Assembly (NCBI RefSeq): GCF_014651375.1
Contig: NZ_BMWT01000011.1
Span: 1 to 64,000, forward strand
Direction of reading: 5' to 3'
Source of the DNA: Tateyamaria omphalii
GTDB taxonomy: Bacteria; Pseudomonadota; Alphaproteobacteria; Rhodobacterales; Rhodobacteraceae
Length of the DNA stretch: 64,000 bases
This document shows positions 1 through 8,104 of the stretch, piece after piece (positions within the stretch are counted from its first letter, which is position 1; the number at the start of each line of letters is the position of its first letter). A program made the translations under genes and the position numbers. A model generated the notes under the pieces. It searched no databases and was not told the origin of the DNA. It saw only the letters and a list, made by a program, of their open reading frames with translations.

Positions 1-60
1 CGTCACAAACGAAATACCGTTCGCAACAAAATCAGCCGTGATCTTCGCGTCTATCGTCAT
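1..60 (-). CDS. Start of an unidentified gene, truncated by the window edge
   Basis: An ATG at 60 read leftwards gives an open frame of 20 codons (MTIDAKITADFVANGISFVT) that runs off the window. An AGGAAGG-like ribosome site lies about 11 bases upstream, and the gene follows uspA in the same direction, so it is probably the next gene of the sulfonate operon. The pattern of an acidic start followed by F-x-x-N-G-I resembles the N-terminus of phytanoyl-CoA dioxygenase-like proteins, but 20 residues are too few to assign a family. Confidence 0.5.
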   Translation of the reverse strand, partial: MTIDAKITADFVANGISFVT

Positions 61-106
61 GAATGCGGGGCCTTCCTGAAGGGTCCTAGGGGTGAGTGTT
101 TTGGGA

Positions 107-517
107 TTAAGTGCTTCGGTAGACATGCACCGCGCAGGGTGCATGCCGGACCACGCGCGCCGCTGTTGAGCCCAGCAGATAGTCACTGAGCCCCGGTCGG
201 TGTGACCCGATGACGATGCAGTCCACAATGTTCTGTGCGGCGTAGTCGATGATGGAACGGTAGGTGTGACCCCTGACAATCTCAGTCTGCACACCGTCCA
301 GATGTGCAGTCTTGTCAGTCAGAGTCTGGCGCGCCCGCGCAAAGCCCTCGTCCACAACGGCCTGGTCCACATAGGCCGCGACTGACCCTTGCAGGGCTTC
401 GTGGACATGAAAGGCGACAATGTCACCACCGGGTGCCGCCAGCGCCTTGGCGATGTCCAGCGTTTGTGGCGAGACGTCGTGATCAAGCGCCATCGGGACC
501 AGAATTTTCGAATACAT
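107..517 (-). CDS. Universal stress protein, UspA family
   Basis: 136-residue single-domain UspA protein. It begins MYSKILVPMAL, the usual first beta strand, and ends with a G-S-H-x-x-G ... L-L-G-S-T ... P-C-A-V region that matches the ATP-binding loop of the family. The start at 517 is chosen over an upstream ATG because AAGGAG lies five bases before it and the family fold starts there. UspA proteins are often encoded beside TRAP transporters (TeaD is the studied example), and this gene is last in a run that contains a complete TRAP system. A role tuning transport by binding nucleotide is an inference from that context. Confidence 0.9.
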   Translation of the reverse strand: MYSKILVPMALDHDVSPQTLDIAKALAAPGGDIVAFHVHEALQGSVAAYVDQAVVDEGFARARQTLTDKTAHLDGVQTEIVRGHTYRSIIDYAAQNIVDCIVIGSHRPGLSDYLLGSTAARVVRHAPCAVHVYRST

Positions 518-540
518 GGCAAGGCTCCTTGCGTGGTACG

Positions 541-1527
541 TCAAACGTCGTCCTGCGGGATGAGGATGATCTTCGGGGCGGGCACGATGCCTGCGCGAAT
601 GTCCCGAAACGCCTGCCAACCCTCGGCCAGCGGGCGCTGTTCGGTCCAGTCAAGCGGACCCAGACGACCGTCAAAGATCGCCTGCGCCGTGTCGCGGAAA
701 TCCTGTGCCGTGTAGGCATAGGTGCCGATGAAGGTGATCTCTTGCAGCGTCATCCGTCGGATATCGAGGCCGCCAGTGTCTTCGCCAAGGCCCACATGCA
801 TGATGACACCGCCAGGCTGCGTCACAGCACTGGCAAGGGTGCGGGTTGCGGCATAGCCCACCGCGTCGATGACCAGAAGATAGAACCCGTCCGGTTCGGA
901 CAGCACCCGTTGATCGCAATGGTCGGTGAGAAAGGCGCGCCGTGTCGGGTTCGGTTCTGTCACTTCGACGTCGTCGACACCCATGGCCTTCAGCGCAAGT
1001 GCCGCAGCCAAACCAATCGCGCCACCACCAATCACAAGCGCCTTGCGTTCCATTGACGGATGCAGCGCGCCCAGCGCCAGACGGGCCGCGTGCCAACTGA
1101 CCGCCAAAGGTTCAGCCAACGCCGCCTTGGTGGTCGAGACGTCGTCCGGAATACCTACAAGGTTGTCCTCGAGCATGGTGACCAGCTGCGCAAAGGCCCC
1201 CTCGCGCGGAGGCATGGAGATGATCTGGCGGTTAGGGCACAGGTTCTCGCGACCGGACTGGCTGGCTGCGCTGTTCGGGTTGGTCACCAACGGATTGATC
1301 GTGACCCGCGTGCCATCCTTTGGCCCACCAATGCTCGTACCAGCTGCTTCATGGCCAAGGATCAAGGGGGCCGGGCGGCGGTCGTCATGGCCCAGATAGG
1401 CATGCATGTCCGACCCGCAGATACCCACGGCCTCAACCCGGATCAGATGCTCGCCCGCGTCCGGTTGAGGGTCTGCAGCATCCCCGTAGGTCAGCGTTTC
1501 CACGCCTTCGTAAATTAGCGCTTTCAT
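541..1527 (-). CDS. hpsP: Zinc-type medium-chain dehydrogenase, HpsP-like
   Basis: 328-residue MDR-family alcohol dehydrogenase. The N-terminal GroES-like half has the catalytic-site residues G-I-C37-G-S-D40 and G-H59-E60, and the C-terminal half has a Rossmann motif (VIGGGAIG). The structural-zinc lobe is altered: the usual three Cys before N-L-C97 are N83, S86 and S89. It starts at the ATG overlapping the TGA of the SDR gene by four bases, so translation is probably coupled. In DHPS catabolism HpsO and HpsP are the two stereospecific DHPS 2-dehydrogenases that interconvert enantiomers. The HpsP name rests on its position beside hpsN and hpsO; a generic polyol dehydrogenase is the alternative. 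Confidence 0.8.
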   Translation of the reverse strand: MKALIYEGVETLTYGDAADPQPDAGEHLIRVEAVGICGSDMHAYLGHDDRRPAPLILGHEAAGTSIGGPKDGTRVTINPLVTNPNSAASQSGRENLCPNRQIISMPPREGAFAQLVTMLEDNLVGIPDDVSTTKAALAEPLAVSWHAARLALGALHPSMERKALVIGGGAIGLAAALALKAMGVDDVEVTEPNPTRRAFLTDHCDQRVLSEPDGFYLLVIDAVGYAATRTLASAVTQPGGVIMHVGLGEDTGGLDIRRMTLQEITFIGTYAYTAQDFRDTAQAIFDGRLGPLDWTEQRPLAEGWQAFRDIRAGIVPAPKIILIPQDDV

Positions 1528-2285
1528 TTTGCGGTGAAGCCTCCATCGACCATCAGGACCTGGCCCGTGACAAAGCTGGATGCGTCCGAACACAAAAACA
1601 GGATAGGGCCGTCCATATCAGCCATGGTGCCGTTGCGCCCCATGCAGGTCTGCGCTGCGTTGCGTGCCGCACGGTCCGGATCGTCAAACACCGCTTGCGT
1701 CAGTTCGGTCGGGAAAAAGCCCGGACCAATAGCGTTCGCGGTGATCCCGTGCGGTGACCATGCTTCGGCCATGGCGCGGGTTAACTGGCCAATACCGGCC
1801 TTGGTCGCGCCATAGGCGATACCGCCCGGAAAGGCGCGAGTGGTTTGCAGTGACGCAAAGTTGACAATCCGCCCCCAGCCCCTTGCTTTCATTGGCCCAA
1901 CCATGGCCTGGCTCAGAAAAAACGGGGCAGACAGGTTCAGCGCCAGTGTTTGGTCCCAACCCTCGGGTGTGACATCGTCTGCCGTCTGCCGAGTATTGAT
2001 GCCCGCCGCATGAACAAGGATGTCTGGCGCACCAAAGGGCGCGGACACACGCGCCACAAGGTCGCTGATCGCGTCTCGCTGCGCCACGTCGGCAGTGACC
2101 CCGGTGACGTTGGTACCCGCCTCCGCTACCAAACTGTCCAATGCCTCGGCCCGGCGCGCCACCCCAACCACCTGCGCGCCTGCGCGCGCCAATGTCAGCG
2201 CCGCCTGACGCCCAAGGCCGGAGCTGGCCCCTGTTACGCAGGCCACGCGGCCGGTGAGATCGAAAAGAGCACTGGGGTGATCCAT
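1524..2285 (-). CDS. hpsO: Short-chain dehydrogenase, HpsO-like
   Basis: 253-residue classical SDR. The cofactor motif T18-G-x-x-x-G-x-G is followed by an N-A-A-G-like segment (HAAGIN) and the catalytic Y-x-x-x-K (YGATK) after an upstream Ser, then the P-G-x-x-x-T region. It lies six bases downstream of hpsN and overlaps hpsP by four bases. By analogy with the DHPS pathway it should be an NAD-dependent DHPS 2-dehydrogenase that, with HpsP, converts one enantiomer of 2,3-dihydroxypropane-1-sulfonate to the one used by HpsN. The family is certain; the substrate is inferred from context. Confidence 0.82.
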   Translation of the reverse strand: MDHPSALFDLTGRVACVTGASSGLGRQAALTLARAGAQVVGVARRAEALDSLVAEAGTNVTGVTADVAQRDAISDLVARVSAPFGAPDILVHAAGINTRQTADDVTPEGWDQTLALNLSAPFFLSQAMVGPMKARGWGRIVNFASLQTTRAFPGGIAYGATKAGIGQLTRAMAEAWSPHGITANAIGPGFFPTELTQAVFDDPDRAARNAAQTCMGRNGTMADMDGPILFLCSDASSFVTGQVLMVDGGFTAK

Positions 2286-2291
2286 CCTCGC

Positions 2292-3599
2292 TTAGCCTTC
2301 TGCCGACAGGTCAAAGTTTTCGCCGGGGAAATATTTGGCCAGCCGCACGTCGGCGGCACGGGCGTGCCCCTCCATTCCTTCCAACCGCGAGATGCGGGCA
2401 GTTGCGATGGAGACATCCTTGGACGCCTCCTTGGTCGCTTTCTGCCAGGTGACGATCTTCATGTACTTATGGACCGATAGGCCGCCAGTATAGTTAGCGG
2501 CACCAGAGGTGGGGAGTACGTGGTTCGTGCCAGTGGCCTTGTCGCCATAGGACACGGTCGTTTCCTCTCCAAGGAACAGCGAACCGTAGCAGGTCAGCCG
2601 CTCCAGCCACCAATCGATATCCTCGGCCTGCACCGTCAGATGTTCCGGGGCATAGGCATCAGACGTGGCCGCCATTTCTTCGCGATCGGCGCACAGGATC
2701 ACCTCGGCATAGTCGCGCCAAGCGGCGAAAGCGTTGTCGCGGTTCACCTCCGGCAGGTCGTCGATCAGGCCGGGCACCATCTCCATTACCTTCTCAGCCA
2801 ACGCGCGGTCATCCGTCACCAGCCACACGGGTGAGTTATAGCCATGCTCGGCCTGACTGACCAAGTCGGTCGCCACGACATGCGCGTCGGCCTTCGCGTC
2901 CGCGAGGATCAGGCTGTCGGTCGGGCCCGCGATCATGTCGATGCCCACGCGACCGAAAAGAATGCGCTTGGCTTCGGCCACAAACTGGTTGCCGGGGCCC
3001 ACAAGGATCTTGGCCTTGGGTAAGCCAAACAAACCAAATGTCATGGCCGCGACACCCTGCACGCCGCCCATCGCCATGATCTTGTCCGCGCCACAGATAT
3101 GAGCGGCATAGACAATGGCCGGAGCCACACCAACGTCTGGACGCGGGGGCGAACAGGCAGTTATGTGATTGCAGCCAGCGACCTTGGCCGTGGTCACGGT
3201 CATGATGGCCGACGCAATATGGCTGTACCGCCCGCCGGGCACATAACAGCCTGCCGCATCCACGGGGATCGCCTTTTGACCCGCCACAAAGCCCGGTTGT
3301 ATCTCCATTTCTACATCAGCCACCGTGCTCTTCTGCATCTCTGCAAAGCGTTTCACGTTGTCATGGGCAAAGCGGATGTCCTGCTTGAGTTTTTCGGGCA
3401 CCAGCGCCGTTGCAGCCGCGATTTCATCGTCGGTCAGCAACAGGTTGCCTTCATACTTGTCGAACTTAGCGGCGTATTCCATCGCTTTGGCATCGCCCCC
3501 CGCCTCGATGTCGTTCAGGATCGACACCACGGTTTCATGCACTTCTGACGCCCCCGATTTTGATGTCAGCGTTGCGCGTTTCAGGTACTCAACGGTCAT
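2292..3599 (-). CDS. hpsN: Sulfopropanediol 3-dehydrogenase, HisD-fold (HpsN-like)
   Basis: 435-residue member of the histidinol dehydrogenase family with CYVPGGRY, VGPGNQFVAEAKR, GPTDSL, SQAEHG (metal ligands Gln and His), Y-A-P-E-H-L and the G-D-K-A-T-G-T-N-H-V-L-P-T segment. Nothing else in the neighbourhood belongs to histidine biosynthesis. Next to a TRAP transporter and HpsO/HpsP-like dehydrogenases, it fits HpsN, which performs the two-step oxidation of (R)-DHPS to (R)-sulfolactate in the cytoplasm. The sulfolactate-cleaving SuyAB or other downstream enzymes are not in this window. A HisD-type enzyme for another polyol is possible, but the cluster composition favours DHPS. Confidence 0.87.
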   Translation of the reverse strand: MTVEYLKRATLTSKSGASEVHETVVSILNDIEAGGDAKAMEYAAKFDKYEGNLLLTDDEIAAATALVPEKLKQDIRFAHDNVKRFAEMQKSTVADVEMEIQPGFVAGQKAIPVDAAGCYVPGGRYSHIASAIMTVTTAKVAGCNHITACSPPRPDVGVAPAIVYAAHICGADKIMAMGGVQGVAAMTFGLFGLPKAKILVGPGNQFVAEAKRILFGRVGIDMIAGPTDSLILADAKADAHVVATDLVSQAEHGYNSPVWLVTDDRALAEKVMEMVPGLIDDLPEVNRDNAFAAWRDYAEVILCADREEMAATSDAYAPEHLTVQAEDIDWWLERLTCYGSLFLGEETTVSYGDKATGTNHVLPTSGAANYTGGLSVHKYMKIVTWQKATKEASKDVSIATARISRLEGMEGHARAADVRLAKYFPGENFDLSAEG

Positions 3600-3608
3600 T
3601 TCGAACCT

Positions 3609-4937
3609 CTATTTGTAAATCTCAGGCAGCAGGGTGGTGGACAGGGCAGGCACGTAAGCGATCAGCAGGACCACCACGAACATGCACAGTACGAATGGTA
3701 CAGCGCGCGCCGCGATCTTGAGGATGGATTCCCCCGTGATCCCGGACACAACAAACAGGTTAAGCCCAAGCGGCGGCGTAATGAAACCAACCCCCAGTGC
3801 GGTAATCATCATGATGCAGAACTGAATTTCGTTCATGCCAATATTGTCGGCCAGTGGCTTCAGGATCGGTGCGAGGATCACGATGTTGGGGGTCGTCTCC
3901 ATCACGCAGCCCGCGGCGATCAGAATACCGATCATCAGTAGGATCAGCAGCCACGGTTCGTCCGTCAGCCCGGTCACAGCGGTTACAAACCCTTGCGGCA
4001 CACCCATGATCGCCAACGCTTCGGCCAGTGGCGCGGAAAAGGCGATGATAGGCAGGATCACCCCGTTCACCTTGGCCGAACTCAGCAGCATCGCTGGGAA
4101 GTCCGCAAAGGACAGCGTGCGCAGGAGAAAGCCCATGGCGATGGTCACGACAACGGCCGTGGCACCGGCTTCGGTCGGCGTCAACCGGCCGGAAAAGATG
4201 CCGTAGAAGATGATGCCGGGGACGATGAATGCGTACCACCCGGATTTCAGGGACCGGAGCAGGTTCGCCCCCCAATCCGCCATCGTCATCTGCCCACCGC
4301 CTTCATAGCTGTAGATGCGGTTCATGATCAGGTTGGTGATCAGGATCGAAAAGAGGATCAGAAGACCGGGGATCAGGGCCGCCAGAAACAGGGTCGAGGC
4401 GGATATGCCCAGCACAAGGCCGATGATGATATAGGCGATCGATGGCGGGATCAGGATGCCGGTGCAAGCGCCCGCAGCAACAAGGGCGCAGGCATAGGGC
4501 CGAGGATAGCCGGACTCGACAAGTCGCGCGATGGTCATCCGTCCCACAGCGGCAGCGCCCGCCGCGTCCGAACCGGAGATCGCCGCGAACATCCCGCAGA
4601 CCAGCACCGTGGCGGACCCAAAGCCACCCTTGGCAAAGCAGGTCAGCGCCTCGGCCACGTCCAGAAACTTGCGACTGAGCCCGGTGCGCACCAGTACGTC
4701 ACCTGTCAGTATGAAGAGCGGAACCGCCGTCAGCGCAAAAGCGTCAATGCCAGTGAACAGCTTTTCACCCAGAAGGCTCAGCGGCAGATCGCCCGACATC
4801 ACCAGCATGGTGATTGCAGCGGTACCGATAGCCGCCCAGACCGGAACGGCCATGGCAATCAGCACCACAAAAAGGATCACGGGCAGGTAAAAATCCCAGC
4901 CCAGTTCCACGGTTTGGTTCAAGGTATTCCACAGCAT
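3609..4937 (-). CDS. hpsM: TRAP transporter large permease, DctM family
   Basis: 442-residue polytopic membrane protein with about twelve hydrophobic segments and typical DctM wording, such as an I-P-P-S near the middle and T-P-P-L-G-L-N-L-F in the last third. It is the sodium-coupled translocation subunit that pairs with the small subunit encoded 11 bases upstream and the periplasmic binding protein. It sits directly before hpsN. The substrate, probably DHPS as for HpsKLM, is inferred from the catabolic genes. Confidence 0.9.
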   Translation of the reverse strand: MLWNTLNQTVELGWDFYLPVILFVVLIAMAVPVWAAIGTAAITMLVMSGDLPLSLLGEKLFTGIDAFALTAVPLFILTGDVLVRTGLSRKFLDVAEALTCFAKGGFGSATVLVCGMFAAISGSDAAGAAAVGRMTIARLVESGYPRPYACALVAAGACTGILIPPSIAYIIIGLVLGISASTLFLAALIPGLLILFSILITNLIMNRIYSYEGGGQMTMADWGANLLRSLKSGWYAFIVPGIIFYGIFSGRLTPTEAGATAVVVTIAMGFLLRTLSFADFPAMLLSSAKVNGVILPIIAFSAPLAEALAIMGVPQGFVTAVTGLTDEPWLLILLMIGILIAAGCVMETTPNIVILAPILKPLADNIGMNEIQFCIMMITALGVGFITPPLGLNLFVVSGITGESILKIAARAVPFVLCMFVVVLLIAYVPALSTTLLPEIYK

Positions 4938-4948
4938 CGGTCAACCCC

Positions 4949-5461
4949 TCAATCAAACAACGTGTCGCCTTCGTAGACAGGCTTGCCTGTCCGAAGGGCT
5001 TGAACATCGCGACGCAGCGACTGCATCAGCCGCCAGATCATCAGGGCAAACCCCAGCGGGACGGCCATCAGGAACCATACTTTGGAAATACGTAGGCCAT
5101 CGGTGACCGACCCGAATTTGGCCGAGATATGGACAGCCTCGTAGGACCAGTAGACAGCAATGACTGCCACAAAGAGCATCACCAGATCGCCAAAGATATG
5201 GAGCAGCGCCTTGGGTCGTGGCCCGAGGTAATGCATAACCACGTCTATACGGATATGCGCGCGTTCGCGTACCGCTGCAGCGGCACCGATCCACGCCAAA
5301 TATATGAAGGAATAGCGTACGATCTCTTCGCCCCAGATCGAGGAGTATGAAAACACCTCACGTCGGAGCACTTCGACAGCCATTGTTACCACCAGCATGA
5401 CGTAGAACGTCAAAAGCAGCCACCTTTCCGCATTGCGGTCGATGCGACGCAACATTTCCAT
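4949..5461 (-). CDS. hpsL: TRAP transporter small permease, DctQ family
   Basis: 170-residue protein with four hydrophobic segments, the expected size and topology for DctQ subunits. It has the conserved aromatic/acidic stretch (SSIWGEEIVRYSFIYLAWIG) and an A-x-I-R-I-D-V segment. It lies between the binding-protein and large-permease genes, so the transporter is encoded in the order binding protein, small subunit, large subunit. It should form the inner-membrane complex with the large subunit. Confidence 0.9.
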   Translation of the reverse strand: MEMLRRIDRNAERWLLLTFYVMLVVTMAVEVLRREVFSYSSIWGEEIVRYSFIYLAWIGAAAAVRERAHIRIDVVMHYLGPRPKALLHIFGDLVMLFVAVIAVYWSYEAVHISAKFGSVTDGLRISKVWFLMAVPLGFALMIWRLMQSLRRDVQALRTGKPVYEGDTLFD

Positions 5462-5556
5462 TGTAAGCCTCTAGGTGCTGTGGCGGGACGGCGTACAAGC
5501 GCGCCCGCCTATCTACGGTCTGGGCGCCACCAAATGGCCGCGCCCAGCCCTGTGCA

Positions 5557-6705
5557 TTATGCGTCGTGGACGTAGTATTTGCCTTGGGTGCCTGCGGCCT
5601 CTTCCATCTTGGAAAAGTTGTCCGTGGAACCCGCAAGTTCGACCTTGAACTCATCCCATTCCGAACGCTGGTAGCCGCCTGCGGCCTGCCATTCGGACAG
5701 CTGGTCTGCGCCGAGCGAGTGGAACTCGACCCCGGCCTTGGCCAGCTCGGCCATGGCATAGGCACGGGCCGATGGCACCTTGGATAGGTTCTGGTGCGCG
5801 GTCATTTCAGACCCCCATATTATGCCTTCCTGAATACCGGCGGGCATCGAGTTGAACCATTCAAGGTTGCAGGAATAGACCTGGCTGTCCGGCACCGCCT
5901 GAGTGAAGGTTACATGGCTGAGGATGTCCTTGAACCCGAACACGAACAACGCTCCAACCGAAGGGTCCAGCGCATCCGCAACGCCCTGCTTGATGGCAGA
6001 CGGTGTCTCGCCCCAGGCCGAAGGTGTCGGGTTCGCACCGACCATGCGGTAGTACTGTTGCAACATCTTGGAGCCCGGCACGCGGAACTTCACGCCATCC
6101 AGATCGCCCGGTGTCAGAACAGCACCTGCACCGCCCTTGCGTACGGCAACGATGCGCGGGTCGATGTTGACGTAGAACAGGGCCTTGAATCCGTTTTCCT
6201 CGACCTTGGGTTCAACCGTTGATTTCCAGAAATTGGAGGTCACCAAATTGGTAAACCGCTGGTTGGAGCCACAGAGGTAGGGCATGTTGATAAGGTCAAC
6301 GGTCGACGCGAAGGGCGCGAAGTTCGATAACGAGTGCTGAGCTGCCTGGATGGTGCCACCCTGAACGGCCTGCACCAATGCGCCGCCCGCGCCCAACTGA
6401 CCGCCTGGGGCCAGCTTGACATAGACTTTGCCATTGGTTGCGTTCTGGATGTTTTCCTTGAGATCCAGCTGCATGATCGGATAGCTGCGCGATGCGCCCG
6501 GCACATAAGCTGTGGCGATGATCATCACCTGCTCGGCGGCCTTTTCACGCTCACGCTCTTCGTTGGCGGTCTGGGCCGCAGCTTCGGACGACCACAACAT
6601 GCCTCCCGCGCCTGCGACCAGGACTGCGGTAAAACTGCCCGTCGTCGCCAATTTCAGGAAATTCCTGCGCTCTTCGGATGCGAGATCCTTGCGTTCGTCG
6701 TTAAT
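5557..6705 (-). CDS. hpsK: TRAP transporter substrate-binding protein, DctP family, probable ATT start
   Basis: 382-residue DctP-type periplasmic binding protein with G-x-x-L-G-A-G-G near the N-terminus of the mature part and the V-P-G-S/G-A-N-P-x-x-x family region. No ATG, GTG or TTG lies upstream in frame except a TTG at 6651, and starting there would remove the export signal. Extending to an ATT codon at 6705 gives N-terminal E-R13-R14-N-F-L-K, a textbook twin-arginine motif, then a hydrophobic stretch and A-A-A-Q. GGGAGG lies five bases before the ATT, and the preceding gene stops 21 bases upstream in the same frame. The protein is probably Tat-exported and captures the sulfonate. The start codon is an inference. 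Confidence 0.9.
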   Translation of the reverse strand: MNDERKDLASEERRNFLKLATTGSFTAVLVAGAGGMLWSSEAAAQTANEEREREKAAEQVMIIATAYVPGASRSYPIMQLDLKENIQNATNGKVYVKLAPGGQLGAGGALVQAVQGGTIQAAQHSLSNFAPFASTVDLINMPYLCGSNQRFTNLVTSNFWKSTVEPKVEENGFKALFYVNIDPRIVAVRKGGAGAVLTPGDLDGVKFRVPGSKMLQQYYRMVGANPTPSAWGETPSAIKQGVADALDPSVGALFVFGFKDILSHVTFTQAVPDSQVYSCNLEWFNSMPAGIQEGIIWGSEMTAHQNLSKVPSARAYAMAELAKAGVEFHSLGADQLSEWQAAGGYQRSEWDEFKVELAGSTDNFSKMEEAAGTQGKYYVHDA

Positions 6706-6726
6706 GTGTTCCTCCCTAGAAACAGG

Positions 6727-6912
6727 TCAGCCGCCGTTTTTGTCTTTTTGAGCGGCTTCTTTTTGTAAGATCGCGATCACGAACAGGATCGTGGCCGCGA
6801 AAAGCACCAGCATCTCTCCCACATCACCAAAAAGAACCGTGTCAAAGAACGCGCCCGACGCGACATTGGCGAAGTAGACAATGAAGACAGCAAGAGACGC
6901 GAAGAGGGCCAT
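6727..6912 (-). CDS. Small membrane protein at the head of the TRAP operon
   Basis: 61-residue protein with two hydrophobic segments (roughly residues 2-24 and 31-50) and a charged C-terminal tail KEAAQKDKNGG. It is the first gene after the LacI operator region and ends 21 bases before the binding-protein start, so it is likely co-transcribed with it. I recognise no family. A short two-helix membrane protein here could be an accessory TRAP subunit, but that is only position-based. Confidence 0.65.
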   Translation of the reverse strand: MALFASLAVFIVYFANVASGAFFDTVLFGDVGEMLVLFAATILFVIAILQKEAAQKDKNGG

Positions 6913-6945
6913 GGTTCGTTCCCGGTAATGGCTGGATGGCGGAAC

Positions 6946-6959
6946 TGTAAGCGCTTACA
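6946..6959. promoter_or_regulatory. LacI-type operator 1
   Basis: TGTAAGCGCTTACA is a perfect 14-base palindrome with the central CG and A/T flanks typical of LacI-family operators. It lies between the divergent LacI regulator and the TRAP/dehydrogenase operon, 34 bases from the first operon gene. Confidence 0.8.
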
Positions 6960-6968
6960 TTTACCGAA

Positions 6969-6982
6969 TGCAAGGGCTTACA
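6969..6982. promoter_or_regulatory. LacI-type operator 2 (imperfect)
   Basis: TGCAAGGGCTTACA repeats operator 1 with two substitutions in one half-site. Its centre is 23 bases from that of operator 1, about two helical turns, so both could be bound on one face of the DNA. It lies inside the upstream part of the long open frame of the regulator, which supports the internal GTG as the real start of that gene. Confidence 0.6.
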
Positions 6983-7051
6983 TGGTGGTTGTGCAATTTC
7001 AGAGTTTGTGAAGTATTGTTCTTTGAAAACCAAAAGGATCGCAGGGTTTTG

Positions 7052-8104
7052 GTGACATTGACCAATAACACTCTACCCACGCTCGAAGATGTTGCCCGCG
7101 TGGCCCGCGTATCGACCGCCACGGTTTCGCGCTGTCTGAACCGTCCCGGGCAGGTGTCCGATTCTACACGGGACCGTGTGATGCGCGCAGTCGAGGAGCT
7201 TGGCTATACACCCAACTTCGGCGCGCGGGCGCTGGCCGCCAAGCGGACCTTCACAATCGGCGCCATCACCCCGACGATGGAAAATGCCATTTTTGCGCGC
7301 GGCTTGCAGGCCTTTCAGGAGACCCTGAATGAAGCGGGATATACCCTGCTTGTTTCCAGCACAGGCTACGATCCGCAACGCGAGGCAGAGCAGATCAGGA
7401 ACCTCGTGGCCCGCGGTGCGGATGGATTGTTGCTTATCGGCTATGAACGCGACCCGGACATCTATGCCTTCCTCGAGGCCCGCAAGGTGCCCTACTTGCT
7501 GTCATGGGCACACCGACCAGAAGAAAAGCACCCCGCCGTCGGCTTTAACAATTGCAAGTCAATGACCGAATTGACGAAGGCCGTGTTGGCTGAGGGCCAT
7601 CGCGAGATCGGGATCATCTCGGCCCAGATGGAAGGCAATGACAGGGCAACAGATCGCGTGAAAGGCATACGCGTCGGCTTGCATGAGGCCGGACTGGACC
7701 CCCAGCGTGCCCCGTTAGTCGAAACGCCCTACTCCGTCGAAAACGGAGCGAATGCATTTGAGGAGATTATGCGATCAGCGCCCCAGACCACCGCAGTCAT
7801 GTGTGTGAACGACGTTCTTGCGGTCGGAGCAATGAACCGCGCGCATGATATGGGTCTCGACGTGCCCCTGGACGTTTCGATCACCGGTTTCGACGACATC
7901 GAGTTGGCGAAATTGGTCAAACCAAAACTGACGACGGTGCATGTCCCCCATCGCCTCATGGGATCCCTGGCTGCGCAGCAACTCATGCGTTTCGTAGAAA
8001 AAACGGAAGCGCCACAGATACGCAATTTGGCAAGTATCGTTGAAAAGCGTGAAACACTGGCAAAGCCACGCAAAAACGTCGATATAGATCTCGTTCTACG
8101 GTAA
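7052..8104 (+). CDS. LacI-family transcriptional regulator of the sulfonate operon
   Basis: 350-residue LacI/PurR-type repressor. The helix-turn-helix at residues 10-30 has P-T-L-E-D-V-A-R-x-A-x-V-S-T-A-T-V-S-R and is followed by the hinge and a periplasmic-binding-like effector domain (ITGFDDIELAKL near the end). A GTG start at 7052 is preferred: GCAGGG lies just upstream and LacI proteins begin a few residues before the HTH. The open frame extends back to 6968, but that part covers an operator. It is divergent from the TRAP operon and probably autoregulates and represses it; the inducer may be DHPS or a product. Confidence 0.9.
   Translation: MTLTNNTLPTLEDVARVARVSTATVSRCLNRPGQVSDSTRDRVMRAVEELGYTPNFGARALAAKRTFTIGAITPTMENAIFARGLQAFQETLNEAGYTLLVSSTGYDPQREAEQIRNLVARGADGLLLIGYERDPDIYAFLEARKVPYLLSWAHRPEEKHPAVGFNNCKSMTELTKAVLAEGHREIGIISAQMEGNDRATDRVKGIRVGLHEAGLDPQRAPLVETPYSVENGANAFEEIMRSAPQTTAVMCVNDVLAVGAMNRAHDMGLDVPLDVSITGFDDIELAKLVKPKLTTVHVPHRLMGSLAAQQLMRFVEKTEAPQIRNLASIVEKRETLAKPRKNVDIDLVLR

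Noticed and set aside
2292-3599. Genuine histidinol dehydrogenase of histidine biosynthesis
   Set aside because: The gene sits in a TRAP/SDR/MDR catabolic operon with no his genes, so HpsN is the better reading, although the fold is the same.
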